From: Volvariella volvacea V23
Lineage: Eukaryota > Basidiomycota > Agaricomycetes > Agaricales > Pluteaceae
Length of the DNA: 64,000 nt
NCBI GenBank assembly: GCA_000349905.1
Contig: KB722736.1
Location: 1,792,723 to 1,856,722, forward strand
Reading direction: 5' to 3'
Position numbers and translations under genes: made by a program. The notes below the pieces were generated by a model. That model did not search any database. It worked only from the letters and a program-made list of their open reading frames with translations, and was not told the origin of the DNA. Shown here piece after piece: positions 20,337 to 33,348 of this stretch; position 1 is the stretch's first letter; each line of letters opens with the position of its first letter.

Positions 20337-22245
20337 ATGAAAAAACTCTTTGGATCCCTTGCATCGAAATTATCACCCCCGCAGCACTTCACGTTGCATG
20401 CAAACAACAACCCAACCTCACTGCCCCCGGTCCATCTGACCCAAGATAAATTGTTCCAATATCGAAAACATAGGGGTGTTAACCTCGGTTCGTCGTCATA
20501 CCTTTGCTTTGCACAATTAACTCATTTACTAGGCTCATGGTTTGTGCTTGNNNNNNNNNNNNNNNNNNNNNNNNNNNNNNNNNNNNNNNNNNNNNNNNNN
20601 NNNNNNNNNNNNNNNNNNNNNNNNNNNNNNNNNNNNNNNNNNNNNNNNNNAGAGATGGATATCAGAGTCACCGTTTCATCATGCGCGTCAGCCTGCACAA
20701 AGCGATCTCGATGTGGCACTAGGGATGAATGCGAAGGAAATTTTGGAACGCCACTGGGATACTTGGATTACGCAGGATGATTGGGAGTGGATTGTTGCAC
20801 ATGGCTTGAATGCTGTTCGTATTCCCGTGAGTATGACAACAACTCCGTGGGGGTTATGCATTATCACATGGGTTTCAGATAGGATACTATCACCTCTGTT
20901 CTTTGGATGCGAGCATTCTCACCAGGACGGATTTTGATGGATTACAGAACGTTTTCATGGGAGCATGGTCGAGGATTCTCCGAGCAATAGAAACGGCAAA
21001 TTCCTATGGAATTGGGGTGTTGCTAGGTTGTGCGCTTCTCGTGATTTTATGTTTAGGAGGGCTGACTGATTCTAGACTTGCATGCCGCTGCGGGCAAACA
21101 AAATCGCGACGCTCATTCTGGAACCTCCAAACCCCCTACCTTCTTTGCATCTCGCTTTAACCAGGAGCAAACCATCCATGCTCTACGGGTTTTATTGAAT
21201 GCGCTCGGTGATAAGCATCCAAATGCTATTGGAGTAGAACTCCTGAATGAACCCGACCCACCCCGAGAAGACGACCTCAAGGCTTGGTATACTACCACCA
21301 TACGCCAACTACAAAAAGCGAATCCCTCTATCCCACTCTATCTTGGGGATCACTGGCAGATGAACGAGTACGTCTCTTACATTACTGGTCTTAAAGCCCA
21401 CACCCTTGTCGCTGTCGACCACCACGTATACCGTTGCTTCACGTCTGCTGATATCCACACACCTGTTCATCAACACATCCAAGCCTTCTCGGGCCCCAGT
21501 GGCCCGTTCCCACAACTGTTAGCTCGGTCCGCAGAATCTTTGGGGCGATCGGGAGCAGGTTTGGTAATCGGGGAGTGGTCAGGAGCGCTGAATCCAGGCT
21601 CTTTGATAGGGGGTCCAAATGAAGTAAGGGACTACGTAGCGGCACAGCTGGTGTTGTTCGAACAGCATTGCAGTGGCTGGTTTTTTTGGACGTACAAGAA
21701 AGAAAGACCAGGTGATACGGGATGGAGTCTAAGGGATGCAGTAGCAACTGAACAATTCCCCGAATGGGTTGGTTTGCGGTTAAAAGTACCCTCGGACATC
21801 GAACAGCCGTTCGAAACAGAATCTCGGGAAAGGTTTGAGAAAGAGGCGTTTGGTAAGGCTACCCACATACAATTCGCCATCAAGCAGTGACAACTCGTAC
21901 AGAACGTCATGTTACATATTGGTCGAGGTATCCGGGAAGATATGAGCATTGGAGATTCCAACAAGGTTTCCGGCACGGATGGGAGGTTTCTTCAGCCTTT
22001 CTCTGCTCCAAGTTACTGGACCCAGGACCCCTCTCTGAGCTTGGCTTTGCCGGCGCCTGGGCATCAAGGTTTTCGAAAGCGCACGGCAAATTCTATTGGG
22101 AGTTTGGTACGCCCTTATCATCCATTCCCTTTCTCGAGATGTCCGCCACTGACATGCTCCAACCCCATGTGAAGAGCATGGATTTTTGCAAGGTTCAGAG
22201 TCCGCGAAGCGCACTTTTGAACAGCGCTATTGTTGCGTGGCTTGA
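20337..22245 (+). CDS. GH5 glycoside hydrolase, exo-beta-1,3-glucanase-like, interrupted by an assembly gap
   Basis: Exons 20337-20487, 20533-20550 plus 20651-20826 (either side of the gap), 20879-21026, 21076-21852, 21903-22106 and 22175-22245 give about 514 residues. It is a GH5 (beta/alpha)8-barrel hydrolase: GVNLGSWFVL..RWISESPF at the start, NAVRIPIGYYHL, DLHAAAGKQN, the acid/base Glu in ELLNEPDPP, DHHVYRCF, and the nucleophile Glu in VIGEWSGAL. An extra C-terminal domain follows (HVTYWSRYPGRYEHWRFQQG, FGFAGAW-type segment, YWEFEHGFLQG). An in-frame TGA at 21888 is avoided only by the intron 21853-21902. No signal peptide is visible, so it may be cytosolic or unconventionally exported. 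Role: cleavage of beta-glucan, probably in wall remodelling; substrate not proven. Confidence 0.9.
20551..20650. other. Run of 100 N (assembly gap)
   Basis: Exactly 100 N, the customary placeholder for a gap of unknown size. The codons on both sides join directly in frame inside the GH5 gene. Confidence 0.99.
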
Positions 22246-22670
22246 TGAACAGGATCACCGGCGTGTAGTATGATGTTTTTTTGATCCTGAGATCTTGGTG
22301 GCGGGGCCGAGCTCTGAGTGGTGCCTACCGTCGGCGCCGAGTCCATTTCTCGCGTGGGTGTGCAAGCATCTTCTAAGTAGAAAAGACATTCTCTAATTGT
22401 ACGTCGAGGAGTAATATTCATATAAGGTCCGTCATATTTCGAGGAACGATAGTCATCAATGGCAACCGTAGGGTGGGGTCCCGCCTTAGTAAGGCCTTTG
22501 GCGGTGTGACACTGAGGACACGTCCTAGTCGGTAAACCGCCACTTGGGGTCGTTGATCTGGGGTCGCAGAGGGGCAAGGCACAGAACTCAATATTTCGGC
22601 TAGGACAATAGGCCACACCTGAAACTTCTTCATCACTGCGAATGTTGCGCTTCATGTTTGCACCATCCAC
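22227..22670 (-). CDS. Doubtful hypothetical frame, 147 codons
   Basis: A minus-strand frame of 147 codons containing TRTCPQCHTAKG and a Pro-rich C-terminus; its 3' end overlaps the GH5 3' end by 19 bases. No family recognised. It may be a small gene, but evidence is weak. Confidence 0.25.
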   Translation of the reverse strand: MDGANMKRNIRSDEEVSGVAYCPSRNIEFCALPLCDPRSTTPSGGLPTRTCPQCHTAKGLTKAGPHPTVAIDDYRSSKYDGPYMNITPRRTIRECLFYLEDACTPTREMDSAPTVGTTQSSAPPPRSQDQKNIILHAGDPVHQATQQ

Positions 22671-25600
22671 CGCTGTGAAAAAATTCTCATCCTGAAAAAG
22701 TGCGCCTTCTCAAACCGCCGCTGCCAAGCGAAACAAATTCAAAGAAAATCGAAGCATTTCATGGTGTTTGTTCAGGGGTAAAGAAGACCCAACGACACAC
22801 ATGGTCTCTGAAGAATGCGCACCTTGGGTATTCGCCAACCAAGAGTATAAATATCTATTCCTAAAAAAAATTAAATAATCCGTGATGTCCCGCGCTCCCA
22901 CCAACCCCACCCATTGAGGTACTTTCCTTACTCTTCAGTAGAATACTGTTTCGTGATTCAAGTGCGCGAACGAAATGAGCAAGCATTCTTGATTTGTGGG
23001 AAATTCTGGACGTGGTGCAAACGAAGCCAGGGAAGAAAACGGGAACATAACAGAATGCCCTACCACCCACAGTCATCTGACTCGGTACGCAATGCGCAAG
23101 AGGCGTGTTTGACACGTGCATCACAATATAACCATTTCCTTCCGGGCGTTTTACAGCTTCAAGGTGAATGCTATCGAAGATGTTTTGCTCCGAGTCACCG
23201 AGTGTTGGGGCATTGAGGTGCATGACCGACAGCTGCAAGGGATAGTGAAGAAGCCAGTGGATACATCATGTTTGGAATCTCAATAATCCGATAGCCAAGA
23301 TTCTGCACCTGTCCTTCCCCGTTAGTGGCAAAGAATTGAGATAAGCACAGCCTAACTGCCGGCTCCTTCACTGTGGACGCAAACGCGGAGTGACGGCTCA
23401 GTCATAAGACCCTCGCCAAACCCATGCTTCCACTCGCTAAGCCTTGGGACTCAAGGTATAACGCAGGGTAAGCTGTGCAAAAGTGGCCCATGCCATTACC
23501 TGTCCGTTTCTGAAGCAGGGTGACCTTGGGAGATGGAACTGCGGAAGGGTAAGGTATCAGATGGATGGTTTTGACGCGTCAAAGCATCAGAGAAGTAGAT
23601 GTAAATGCATTAATGTGACGAATTGAAGGCCCACGGAGCAACCCATGAAGCATGAAGGCCGTTCGCTAAGCGCCCACGAGGACGTGAAAGGATTTCGCGA
23701 GCAATCCCGTGTGGCTGATGATTTCTATTGACTGCACATCGTTGCCTCGTAATTTCATGGACATGCCGGAGATAAGTTACATGAAAATTCCGAACAGTCT
23801 TGCGGGCGGATTGTCCAGCACAGCTATAGGAAAGTCCCAGGACCCGCATTCAATATCCAGCGGGAGACAAGCCGTAAAAAGGCGGCGCGTGGTGTCCTCG
23901 AGGCGACACGCAACAAGAAGGCCCTCCAAACGCCATGAGTGACAAAATGGCGATGGTATGTGGCCGAGAAAGGGTGGGTTGTAAAATCTGACACTTCAAG
24001 TAACGGCGGCCGTGCAATACTGGTCAGAAGGGCATCATGAGCGATCCATGTAGTATTGAGATATTCAAAAGATTTACTTTGTGGGTATGGATTTGATGGC
24101 TGACCGGGACTCCTAAGTACGAGTCGTGTTTGTAGCCAGATTCCATGGCTAACCCCGACGCCGAGGATTAGTATCCTAACGGCAATTGGTACTATGGGAT
24201 CAACGGTTATAACTTATGTCCTCTTCGAGGCGTAATCAACGCACAGTCATACTTTAATTCGAGTGAGGATGAAATCACAGGGATAGTCAAGTTGTGGTTT
24301 GATTAAAGCACAGTCTAGCGCGTTATTCGGAACTCACTTTGCATAATTTTAGGATCATGCAGATGCAAGACGCAATGGGGATGTTATTTCAACTTTTAGG
24401 ACGTAAACAGGGAAAGCGACGAGGCGTAAGAGACATCGACGGGTTGGGCGTCTGTCATATATGGGGTTAAAAATCATTAACATCACAGGCAACGTTCTAG
24501 GATGTGATCACACCTTAAAGGAGCAAGATTCACTTGTCAGTGGCCGCACGAAGTGTTAACTTAATTTTGTCAATGCAGGGCTATCGTATTCGGTAATTTT
24601 TGATGACTGATGGACATTGCAACAACGTGTGGCACACGTGTGGGGTATTCACAAAAGATAACGAGGGATAAGTAATGGGAAAGTCCTTCGGTAGCATGTC
24701 TTGTCTGAGAAGGGGGTCTAGCTCAGAAGGCGTGCACTCCGTGAGACCACATGAGTGGATGGTATGTGCATAGAAAAGAATGGGCCACACGGGGACGGAG
24801 TAGCTTGAAAGTTAGAGGAGAGGGTGTTGATCGGGACGGAGAGAAGAACGAGGGTAGAAACTGCAGGGATGCTGAGTCGTGAATGCTTTACAGGTGCAAA
24901 GAGGAAAAATTGCTGACGATAATTGACTCCGAGTCAAGAAACACCTCTTTGAAAGGTGGAATAATGAGATTGTTATCGGCCATGATGATTTATAGCAAAC
25001 ATATGGCGCCCTTAGCTGGAAGTACACCCAACAAGCCTGTCGTTCATTACAGCTTTTTTGCGTTGGAATTACGGACACAGTAAATTTGTGCTGGGCGACA
25101 CTGGAACAAACATGTTTGGCTCAGGCTTGGCGAGCCAATGCCCATCACGATTTGAAAATTGATCATTTACGCAAATCTTGGATCCTTACAGCAGATCCAA
25201 TGTGGGTCATCGGTGTCCTGAAAGTGCTTTATAGCAGCGTATGTGATTCAACACTGTGGTCTAAGTGGGCGTTTTTACGCACATATTGATGAAGCAACCA
25301 AACTACTCACAGCGGCGCCAAAATTGTGCAGAGCAGTAAGGTACCAAGGTGAACCAGATTACTGGGTCAGTGCGCCTACCGGATGGAACCAACCTTCCAT
25401 CACAGGAAGCGGTCAACAGGAGGCGATCCGAATCGAGTTCAGTTGTCCCAAGATGCCATCCCCGCAATCCGGATATGTGCGATAGGTAAGATAGTCACTG
25501 GGGTGAGATTTTGCCCTATTGTGTCTGTCATCGGAAATGTCGAGGTTCTTCCGTATAGGAAGGGTCGCCCGCCTTGTTCGAAGGTGCATAAGTGCTCGCC

Positions 25601-25785
25601 TCCCTGACGGATGTGGGAATTCGTGAATCGCCTCCTTCAAGGATTAAGGATAAAGGAGAAGGACATGTCCACCTTCCACCATCACTTCAACCCCCGCACC
25701 TCTACAGCTACCTTTGTCGCTTCCTCATCGCACCTAGACGTCTCCCAATCAACCTGTATCCCTTCTCCTGTTTCTTTGTTTCACC
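22671..25785. other. Long intergenic stretch, no supported gene
   Basis: About 3.1 kb with only short overlapping frames on both strands, none with a domain, signal peptide or consistent splice signals. It may hold degraded repeats that I cannot identify. The last 150 bases are the pyrimidine-rich leader of the HMG gene. Confidence 0.5.
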
Positions 25786-27874
25786 ATGCCGCCGTTTCGT
25801 GGGCATGGCATCGTCTATGCGGTGGCTGAAGACGATAACGAGCATGGTCTGCACCACGAGATTTCATCAACCTATCATCCAATACAGCACTCAAAGAAGT
25901 CCATCGATCAGCCCTATGTTTTCACGTTCATGCCCGATATGACGCCTATGAGCCCTACTGCAATGAACCACCCTCCCATAGTGACGTTCCACAGCAATAT
26001 CGTGCACGAGCCATTGTCGCTGATGATTACTTCAACGCCACCGGATTCCCCGCTATCACCCACGGAGAGTATTCTTCACGCAGCACCTCGCGGGTCTCAC
26101 GGCAAGAAACGAGATGCCTCGTACATCCCACGGCCACCAAACGCCTTTATCCTATTTCGTTCGTCGTTCATCCGTGACCAGCAAGTGCCAGGAAAGGTCG
26201 AAGGAAACCACAGCACCCTGTCAAAGATAATTGGTGAGTTCATTATTCGTTTATTGCTGTCGTAGGCTGAACCCTATTCTAGGCATGTACTGGAAAACGC
26301 TACCGAAGGAGGAGCGTCAAAAGTGGGAAGAAAAGGCTGTCATTGCTCAGGCAGAACATAGGAAGCGCTATCCCGATTGGCGGTTCCGACCGGGCTCGAA
26401 CGCGATCGCTAAACTCAAGATCAAAGACGAGGGCTGTGGCTCATCACGCAAGCGAAGCTCCAGGCGCGCCAAAGCTGTTGAAGGAGCTGCTGTGGGACAC
26501 AGCGAAGGTGGGCCAAAGGAACGAGGCAAAGCAAAGGCTAAGGTTAAGGATAAAATGATAGAAGAGGACAGAAGGTGCGCAAAGATCGCGGATTTGTTGA
26601 AAAGTGGGAAGAAAGGGTCCGAGCTAGAGGCCGCCATCAGAGAGTGGGAAGGCAAGGAGCAGTTGAGGGCAAGTGATGCAACGAGCGATATGGCCCTGGA
26701 GCCGGCGAGGCTGAGCCCAGAGGGGTCACTGTCGAGTGAGGTCCATGCCACACGCACCCATGATCCTGCCCACACTTCAGTTTCGGGATTAACATCGGCC
26801 ACGATCACCGAATCCCCATACTCACCAACCTTCCCAAGTCCTCAGTCATCTCCATCTCAAGTTGCACAACGACAGCCCGAGTTGTCTTCGAACGTTCCCT
26901 TGACTGCAATGTATCGACGCCCCCAGACAGTTTCCGCCCAAGAACCCAAAACTTACGACCAGCCCACCAGCCCCATTCTCTCATCGCCTGACCAATCTCA
27001 CTTCTCTCCTCATGCCCACATTCGCCGAGAGAGTATATCGTTTCCCACATCGTCCGCATACCATCAAGAGAGGCTCTTCCAGCCCGGTTATCAGCGGGTT
27101 TCAGGGTACGAGAAGCGAAGTTCAGTCGATACACGGTGGCCAGATGTTGAAGCGATGCGATGCGATTTTGATCCTCATGTTGCAATACCCGAGTTACCTG
27201 ATTCGCACATCGTGAACGTAGAATCCGGCGGGTCGCAGGTAAGCCCAGTCCCAAGTGTGTCGTTGATTTCGTCAACTAATCAGTCACCACAGACAGTCTC
27301 GTACCCGGTGGAGTGGAGGAATGACCAACATCTTAGTGGCTCAGCTGCCCTGAGCCCTCACAGCGAAGCACCGACGACAGCTGGTATATCTACAAATTCA
27401 GCGCTCTTCGCTTCTGTGGCCCTAGGCGTCTGTCCCGCGCAACAGTCAACCCCTTTGCTCAGCGAAGGCTTCTACTATCAAGGCATGCCAGCTTCTTCTT
27501 TCTCAACGTTGACCGACTGGGCAGGTGGGAATCCCATCACCTTCGTCCAAGATGCGAACAGTAGAGTCGACGATGACGCTGGAGTCCACGAGGACCTAAA
27601 ACAAACCTTATGGCAGTTCTCAAAACGAACACCCCCCATAGGTCTGGAGGGTGAACCTTGTGCTGTTGAGGAGGGTAATCGCGAATTGCATCTTTCAACG
27701 TCTGCCCTGCGAGCTTCAAAGCTAGTATCGCCTAATTCCCTTCAACCAGCGCCTCCACACTATTCCACATCGGCCGACCACCTCACCTCCGACCTTCACG
27801 TAAACACTTACCACCATCAGTCTCCCGCCTCACCACACACTCATTATTTTGGACAACATCACTCATTCAACTAG
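25786..27874 (+). CDS. HMG-box transcription factor
   Basis: Exons 25786-26233 and 26283-27874 (intron GTGAGT..TTCTAG) encode 679 residues; the ATG has a CACCATG context. A MATA/SOX-type HMG box spans about residues 110-185: YIPRPPNAFILFRSSFIRDQ, then the intron within SKIIG, then MYWKTLPKEERQKWEEKAV and HRKRYPDWRFRP. A basic stretch (SSRKRSSRRAK) follows, then a helical charged block (KIADLLKSGKKGSELEAAIR). The remaining 400 residues are Ser/Pro-rich and disordered. Such proteins bind DNA in the nucleus, and relatives control mating, stress or development in basidiomycetes. No homeodomain or pheromone gene is nearby, so nothing here marks this as a mating-type locus. Target genes unknown. 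Confidence 0.92.
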
Positions 27875-30053
27875 ACCTTTCCCATGTATGCTTTATTACT
27901 GCTTTATGGCTTGTCTATGCTGCTATCCCGTTGGCTTACGCTGCGCCGACTTGTAATGCTACTGTACTATACTCTCACGTTCGAGGCCTATGATACCTCC
28001 ATTTCTCGAACCTCATTGTACTGGCCAATCCATTCTCACTCCATTTGTACATCCCCCACGCTATTTATTCCTTCATGCACGCCGCTTCGTCTTCTATGCA
28101 CATAGTGTTTCTTTTCTCGTATTTATTATTTTTGTCCCTATCTCCCCTTCACCCACTAAATCATCCGAGGCTTCTTCCCCTAGAATACATGATCACTGAG
28201 TCAAATAAGGTTTGTTGTGAAAGCAGCAAGGATTGCTGTAATTTGCACTTCGCAACACGGAGTTCTCCAGATCGTATCAACACACTGCCGTGGGTAATTA
28301 ATACAAGGAAGCCCTAATATACTTACGTTGGAGATATTATCGCAAGGGAATCGGTCAAGGGAGATATGCATGTGAGAACTATCTCACAGGTCGGAGACAT
28401 TGGCCTGCGAGCGCATGGAAAAACAATAACCATTGCTGTATGTGGTGCACAGATGATACTTTACGAGAATCCGTTAATTTGTCTTCCAAGATGGCTTTTG
28501 ACACAACGGACAACTGCAGATTCACCAAAGTAGGGTGGGATCGTGTGGCAGTTTGACAGAAGCTTGGCTTACAGGGGTTCTTGTGTCCACCAAAGTTAAC
28601 AATGCGCAGTTAAGCTTTCATTAAACCCAGATACAAGATAGGAAGGGTTTGTGCTTAGATCTGATTATTGTCGATTCAAAAAGATTGACCCCGTGCGCGG
28701 TGATGCCTTCAAACCATTTGCTGGACACCACTGTGCTCGTAGCTGATACCCACGGAGCCAAATCCTTAAACAACCAGCTACATCGTGGCAGAAAAAGCTG
28801 CCGATCGCAGATGAAGAGCGTGTGTGAACGGAGTGGTGCCTCATGGTGATAGGAAGTTGGTACTGCGTTCCGTTGTCGCACTCCTTCCAACATTCATTCG
28901 GACTCACGATCCCTGACCCGGCGGCAATAGCATTCCCTGCACCTATTTCGCTTCGCTGAATTCAAAAACAGGCATACGAAGAGAGGGCTAGGGCAGCAGT
29001 ACTGATTCCTGGGTGAACGTCGTTGCGATTCCTTGTTAACAGGTCCCCAGTAGTCATGAAACTTAGCGTGGACCATCCGGATTAAATAGTGGACTTAGCG
29101 CCATGAATGGTGTTGACAGGGACTGCCGATTCGCCATCACAGCCACGCGAGGCGGCAGCATGTGTGCGCATGTTTGTCATCCTCGGAACAGAACCAGCTG
29201 GGAGCCTCATGCTCCTGTTCATGATGCATGATACCTGTGTGTGGGCCAATTCAAACCTCCATCTGCTACTACTCCCAGATCAAATTGCCCTGGAATTGAA
29301 TAATAGTGGTAAGCTCGAAGCAGGGCTTCATGGCAACATAGAGTATTGACAGATGCGCTACAGATATCTTGTTCTATTCAGCACGTCGCCGGTGCTCTAC
29401 CTAGCGATGCCTTCGGTTACTATAGGGACATCCTTTATTCCACAGTATTGCCGGTTTTCTTGAAACTCATCATGCGTCTGGAGTACTCGAGATATTTCTG
29501 TACTAGGCTACCGCTAATCTTGCGATGTGAGTAGTTCCTTCCCCTGACAGACGACGCGTGCGTTCTGTGCGGGCTTGTTTAGTTCTGACTTTGCGGTTCA
29601 ATTCCTTTGAGTAGCGGTGCTTGGTGATATCAAGTCATGTGCCGATAGACTCGAATGGGCGCTCACTATCGCACCTGGTTACAGCGCATGGATGAACATA
29701 GGGGTTGCATGTCCTTCAAGCTTCTCATGGAGCGAGACAACGTGCCCAATCATGTGTCACCGCTCTGACGCCATTCCGTGCAACCCGAATACCAGTACGA
29801 TAGTACAGACTCTAGGTGATAGAATGTTGGGGTTGCTATAAGCTACTCTCCGGCGGGCGCATGAGGGTGAGCAACTTGGCTTCGCACGTTGAGATTACGG
29901 AACCACGCGAAATGGCCGCACTAAACTGGTGTAGGACGTGATCACCGTTTGGGTTTGCGTCCATATGCTCGACCTGGTAAGCAGGCGTATGCAACTCTAT
30001 CCATAGTCTTCGTACCTAATGGAGGTAGGTTCAATTTTAGGATGCTGAAGTCG
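27875..30053. other. Long intergenic stretch, no supported gene
   Basis: About 2.2 kb. The first 300 bases are AT- and pyrimidine-rich, as expected for a 3' UTR. The rest holds only short unsupported frames. Confidence 0.5.
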
Positions 30054-30061
30054 TATATATA
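30054..30061 (+). promoter_or_regulatory. TATA box of the GH30 gene
   Basis: TATATATA lies about 41 bases before the ATG at 30102. Confidence 0.55.
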
Positions 30062-30101
30062 CTGCGCTGCCTGCTCTGCGAAAGCCAAAAGCACCTGTCA
30101 C

Positions 30102-32493
30102 ATGCATCGCAGCCTTTGGTTCATCCTTCTCCTTTCCCAGCTCGTTGCCTCACAGCAGATCTGGGATATTGTGAGTCAAGTTGAAGCGTTTCCCCACTTA
30201 CAAGCTAAGGCGTCGTGTTTTAGTGGCAAACAACATGGGATCGCACTAGACTCTTTACATCATTACGACCCTCACCTATAAACTTCACCGATCCAGGTTC
30301 GGCTGCGAGCGCCAATATTGTCATCCAAGACAATGCTCTATATCAGCAAATTGACGGGTTTGGCGCATCTCTGAGTATGTCGTGCAAAGCTACTTCACCT
30401 TTCGGCATGGGATTAATTAACTCTTATCCTTGCAGCCGATTCATCAGCCCAAGTGCTCAGCAACTTGAAGGTAGCTCTCGGGTAGCATTGTATTCATTTT
30501 GTACTGACCCCGAAAGCAAAGTCAAGGAACCAAGCCAATTATTGGAGCATTCTTGGCTATACCTTTACAATGACTGATGGTGTTGATGCTGCTGGACTGA
30601 GTTATATCCGGGTTCCGATTGGTGCCTCTGATTTTTCACCGAGTGGACGTAGGTGTCACTTCAGCGATTCTTTGGATTCTGTATCTGACAATGAAACCAG
30701 AATATAGTCTTGCGGATACAGTGGGTGATACGGCCTTCAACAGTTTCAACATAAACAGAGTACCATCCTACGTTTTCACTGTGCTAAGGGATATCCTTGC
30801 TATCAACAACAGAGTCAAAATTCATCTTGTCCCTTGGTCCCCAGTAGGTTCTAGCAATGGAGATGAATTGGCTACTAATTGACTCCCTAGCCTGCTTGGA
30901 TGAAAACTACAAACTCAATGAACGGAGGGAGTCTGCGCTCTGAATATGTCTCTGCCTGTGAGGGTCATGACTACTTTCATCTCTTTCTACTGTCTCATAA
31001 AAAACCCGCAGACCCCACCTACTTGTTCAAGGCTGTTCAGGGATTCCAAAACCAAGGGATTCCTATCTACGCGATTTCCATCCAGGTAATAATATCTTGT
31101 GGGACCTAGTGACACACAGATCTAAATGCAAAATAACTCCAGAATGAACCCCAGTATAGTAACCCCACCTATCCAACTTGTACATTCTCCCCTTCTGTTG
31201 AGGGCCAGGTTGGCGCCGGTCTACGCACCCTTCTCAATAACAATGGCTTGGGAGGTGTTAAGATAGTTGGATACGAGGTATGACGGCTTCTTCACCAATC
31301 TTATGGTCCTAACGGAGCCGTACTAGCATAATTGGGATACCGCTGGGCAATACCCAGTTCAATTAGTAAGTCGCTGTCACACCGTCTCGTACAAATCAGT
31401 TAACCTTGCCTAGATGCAAAGCAACGGAAATGCGTTTGCCGGTGTAGCCTTCCACTGCTACGGGGGCTCCGTATCCAATCAGAATACATTTGTCAACTCT
31501 TACCCCAGCAAGGTTTGCTTCGTTGCTTGTAAGCTTGTTCTCTACCTCATGTCGACACCAGGAAGTCTACTTTACGGAGTGCAGTGGTACATTCGGTTCA
31601 GACTGGTGGAGTGACATTAAGGTGAGTCGGGATCGATATCCTAGTTCCTGAAACTTATCACGGCACCTCAGTGGTACATGGATAATCTGTACGTTCCTGC
31701 ACGTCATTAGGCATGCACTGCGATTACTCATTTCTCCCTTTAGGTGGATCGGCAGCATTGAACGTTCTTCCAGAGCCGTAAGCACTCTCAACCGCTCGGC
31801 TAAATCATTTTTGACCCCTTATCCTAGGGTTTAATGTGGAACCTTGCTCTCGATGGGAATGGAAATCCCAAATACCCTGGGACCTCTAGTTGTGGTGGCC
31901 CAGGTTGCCGTCCTTTAATTACCGTTAACAGTGACGGAAGCTATAGCTATAACCAAGAGTGTAAGGTTTTCCACTCACCTCTTCAGCAGGGCCCTAACGC
32001 CTGCAACTAGTCTATTCCATGGCTCAAGCTTCCAAGGCCATTATTCCCAAGGACAATGGTGGTCCTTTTGCTCAACGTATCGGTGTTTCCGTGCAAGGAT
32101 CACTTAACTGGGCTCTCCGAGTCGGCGCATTCGTAACCCGTCGTGTCTCCGCCGGCGAATGGCTGCGCTACTCTATCGTCGTTCTCAATTGTAAGAGAAC
32201 TGCTTCATCGCGGCTTCACATCGCCAAGCTAATTTGTCCCTCTCTAAACAGGGTACGACAATGCATCATCAAGTTGGAATCCCACGCCTGTGACCGCTAC
32301 TATCACCTTCCGTGGCAAACAGGTAATTCCTTCCCAGCACACCGGACGTTAACTAATAGCGATATAGGCTACTTATACTTTTCCCGTTGGTGTCACGACT
32401 CTTTGGTGGTTCGCCCCGGCTACTTCTGGCTTCGCTGGAAATGATTTTGCCTTCAACACGACAACTGTACCTGTGAATGGTACCACAAACTGA
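30102..32493 (+). CDS. Secreted GH30 glycoside hydrolase (endo-beta-1,6-glucanase/galactanase-like), 17 exons
   Basis: Seventeen exons join in frame to 519 residues: 30102-30170, 30224-30374, 30436-30470, 30522-30648, 30701-30843, 30891-30957, 31012-31085, 31143-31277, 31327-31365, 31414-31512, 31562-31621, 31672-31688, 31744-31777, 31828-31960, 32011-32190, 32252-32322, 32368-32493. A signal peptide (MHRSLWFILLLSQLVASQ) is followed by the GH30 barrel: QIDGFGASLTDSSAQVL, YIRVPIGASDFS, HLVPWSPPAWMKT, the acid/base Glu in SIQNEPQYSN, FHCYGG, and the nucleophile Glu in VYFTECSGTFGSDWW. The C-terminal beta domain holds LNWALRV and ends VNGTTN. Family members cleave beta-1,6-glucan or galactan outside the cell. 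Exon 12 is only 17 nt. Family assignment is firm; linkage specificity is inferred. Confidence 0.93.
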
Positions 32494-33348
32494 AATAGTG
32501 ACAGTGATAAAGAAGGACTAGATGCTGGTGATTTGTTCTTGCTGAATGAATTATCGGGCATTTGGAACGTGAACGTAGACGTAAGCTTCTTCGGTTATCA
32601 TTTCTTAGAAGGAACACTTGTAGGCTTTGATCTCAATAATAGTTACCGATACCATTCCATTGCAATGTTGAGGCCGTTAAATGTAGCGTCACGGGTTGGA
32701 GGACATCTCGCCTGTAGAGCTCTTGAAATAAGGAATGATGAGCACCAACTATTGCGGTGCTAACTGATTTCTGCGCCTTCCTATACTTCCACTCTGGTAT
32801 GAGTGATAGGTCCCAGGGTTGCAGGGTCATTTAGGGCCCTTGACGCGTGGCCCTAATCCCGTACTTCTGTCGCCCTGATATCCGCCACGTCCGCACCCCA
32901 AAAAATCGAAGGAACCGTGAGCCCGCAATGCCGTGAATAGCCATCTGCCAACATTTTGGCTTTTGAAGGCTGCGGAAAGGCCTTCAAGGTGGGTACATTA
33001 TATATACACCTCGGTTAGCCTATTTTTTGACTACAGGCCTTATCATGCGTTGACGCATGGTTTGACATGAGAACTAGAACCATCTCAGCTCCCTGCTCGA
33101 TGTCGGCTGTGATGCTAATCGGCCCTGAGCTTACAATGCCGGCTATTTTAAACTTGGCTTTTTCGAGGCGGGCGGTGCGTTATTTTGGTATGTAATCATG
33201 CAGTTCGGCAAATGATGAGGTCCAAGGGGGTTGCATTTGCTTAAAAGCGACGCCGGCATACCCCAGACGGCTTGGAGCCTTCCCAGTTCATGACCGTTTC
33301 CCTTCATCCTCTGCACATAAGATCTCACTGATTACGACCAGGACGCTG
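32494..33348. other. Intergenic
   Basis: No supported gene. A TATATATA motif near 33000 lies too far from the next ATG to be assigned with confidence. Confidence 0.45.

Noticed and set aside
21888..21890. TGA as the true end of the GH5 protein
   Set aside because: A GTAAGG..TACAG intron (21853-21902) removes it, and the frame after the join gives HVTYWSRYPGRYEHW and WEFEHGFLQG, segments expected in relatives.
25786..27874. HMG-box gene as part of a mating-type locus
   Set aside because: No homeodomain genes, pheromone or pheromone-receptor genes are nearby, and HMG regulators are common in basidiomycetes outside mating loci.
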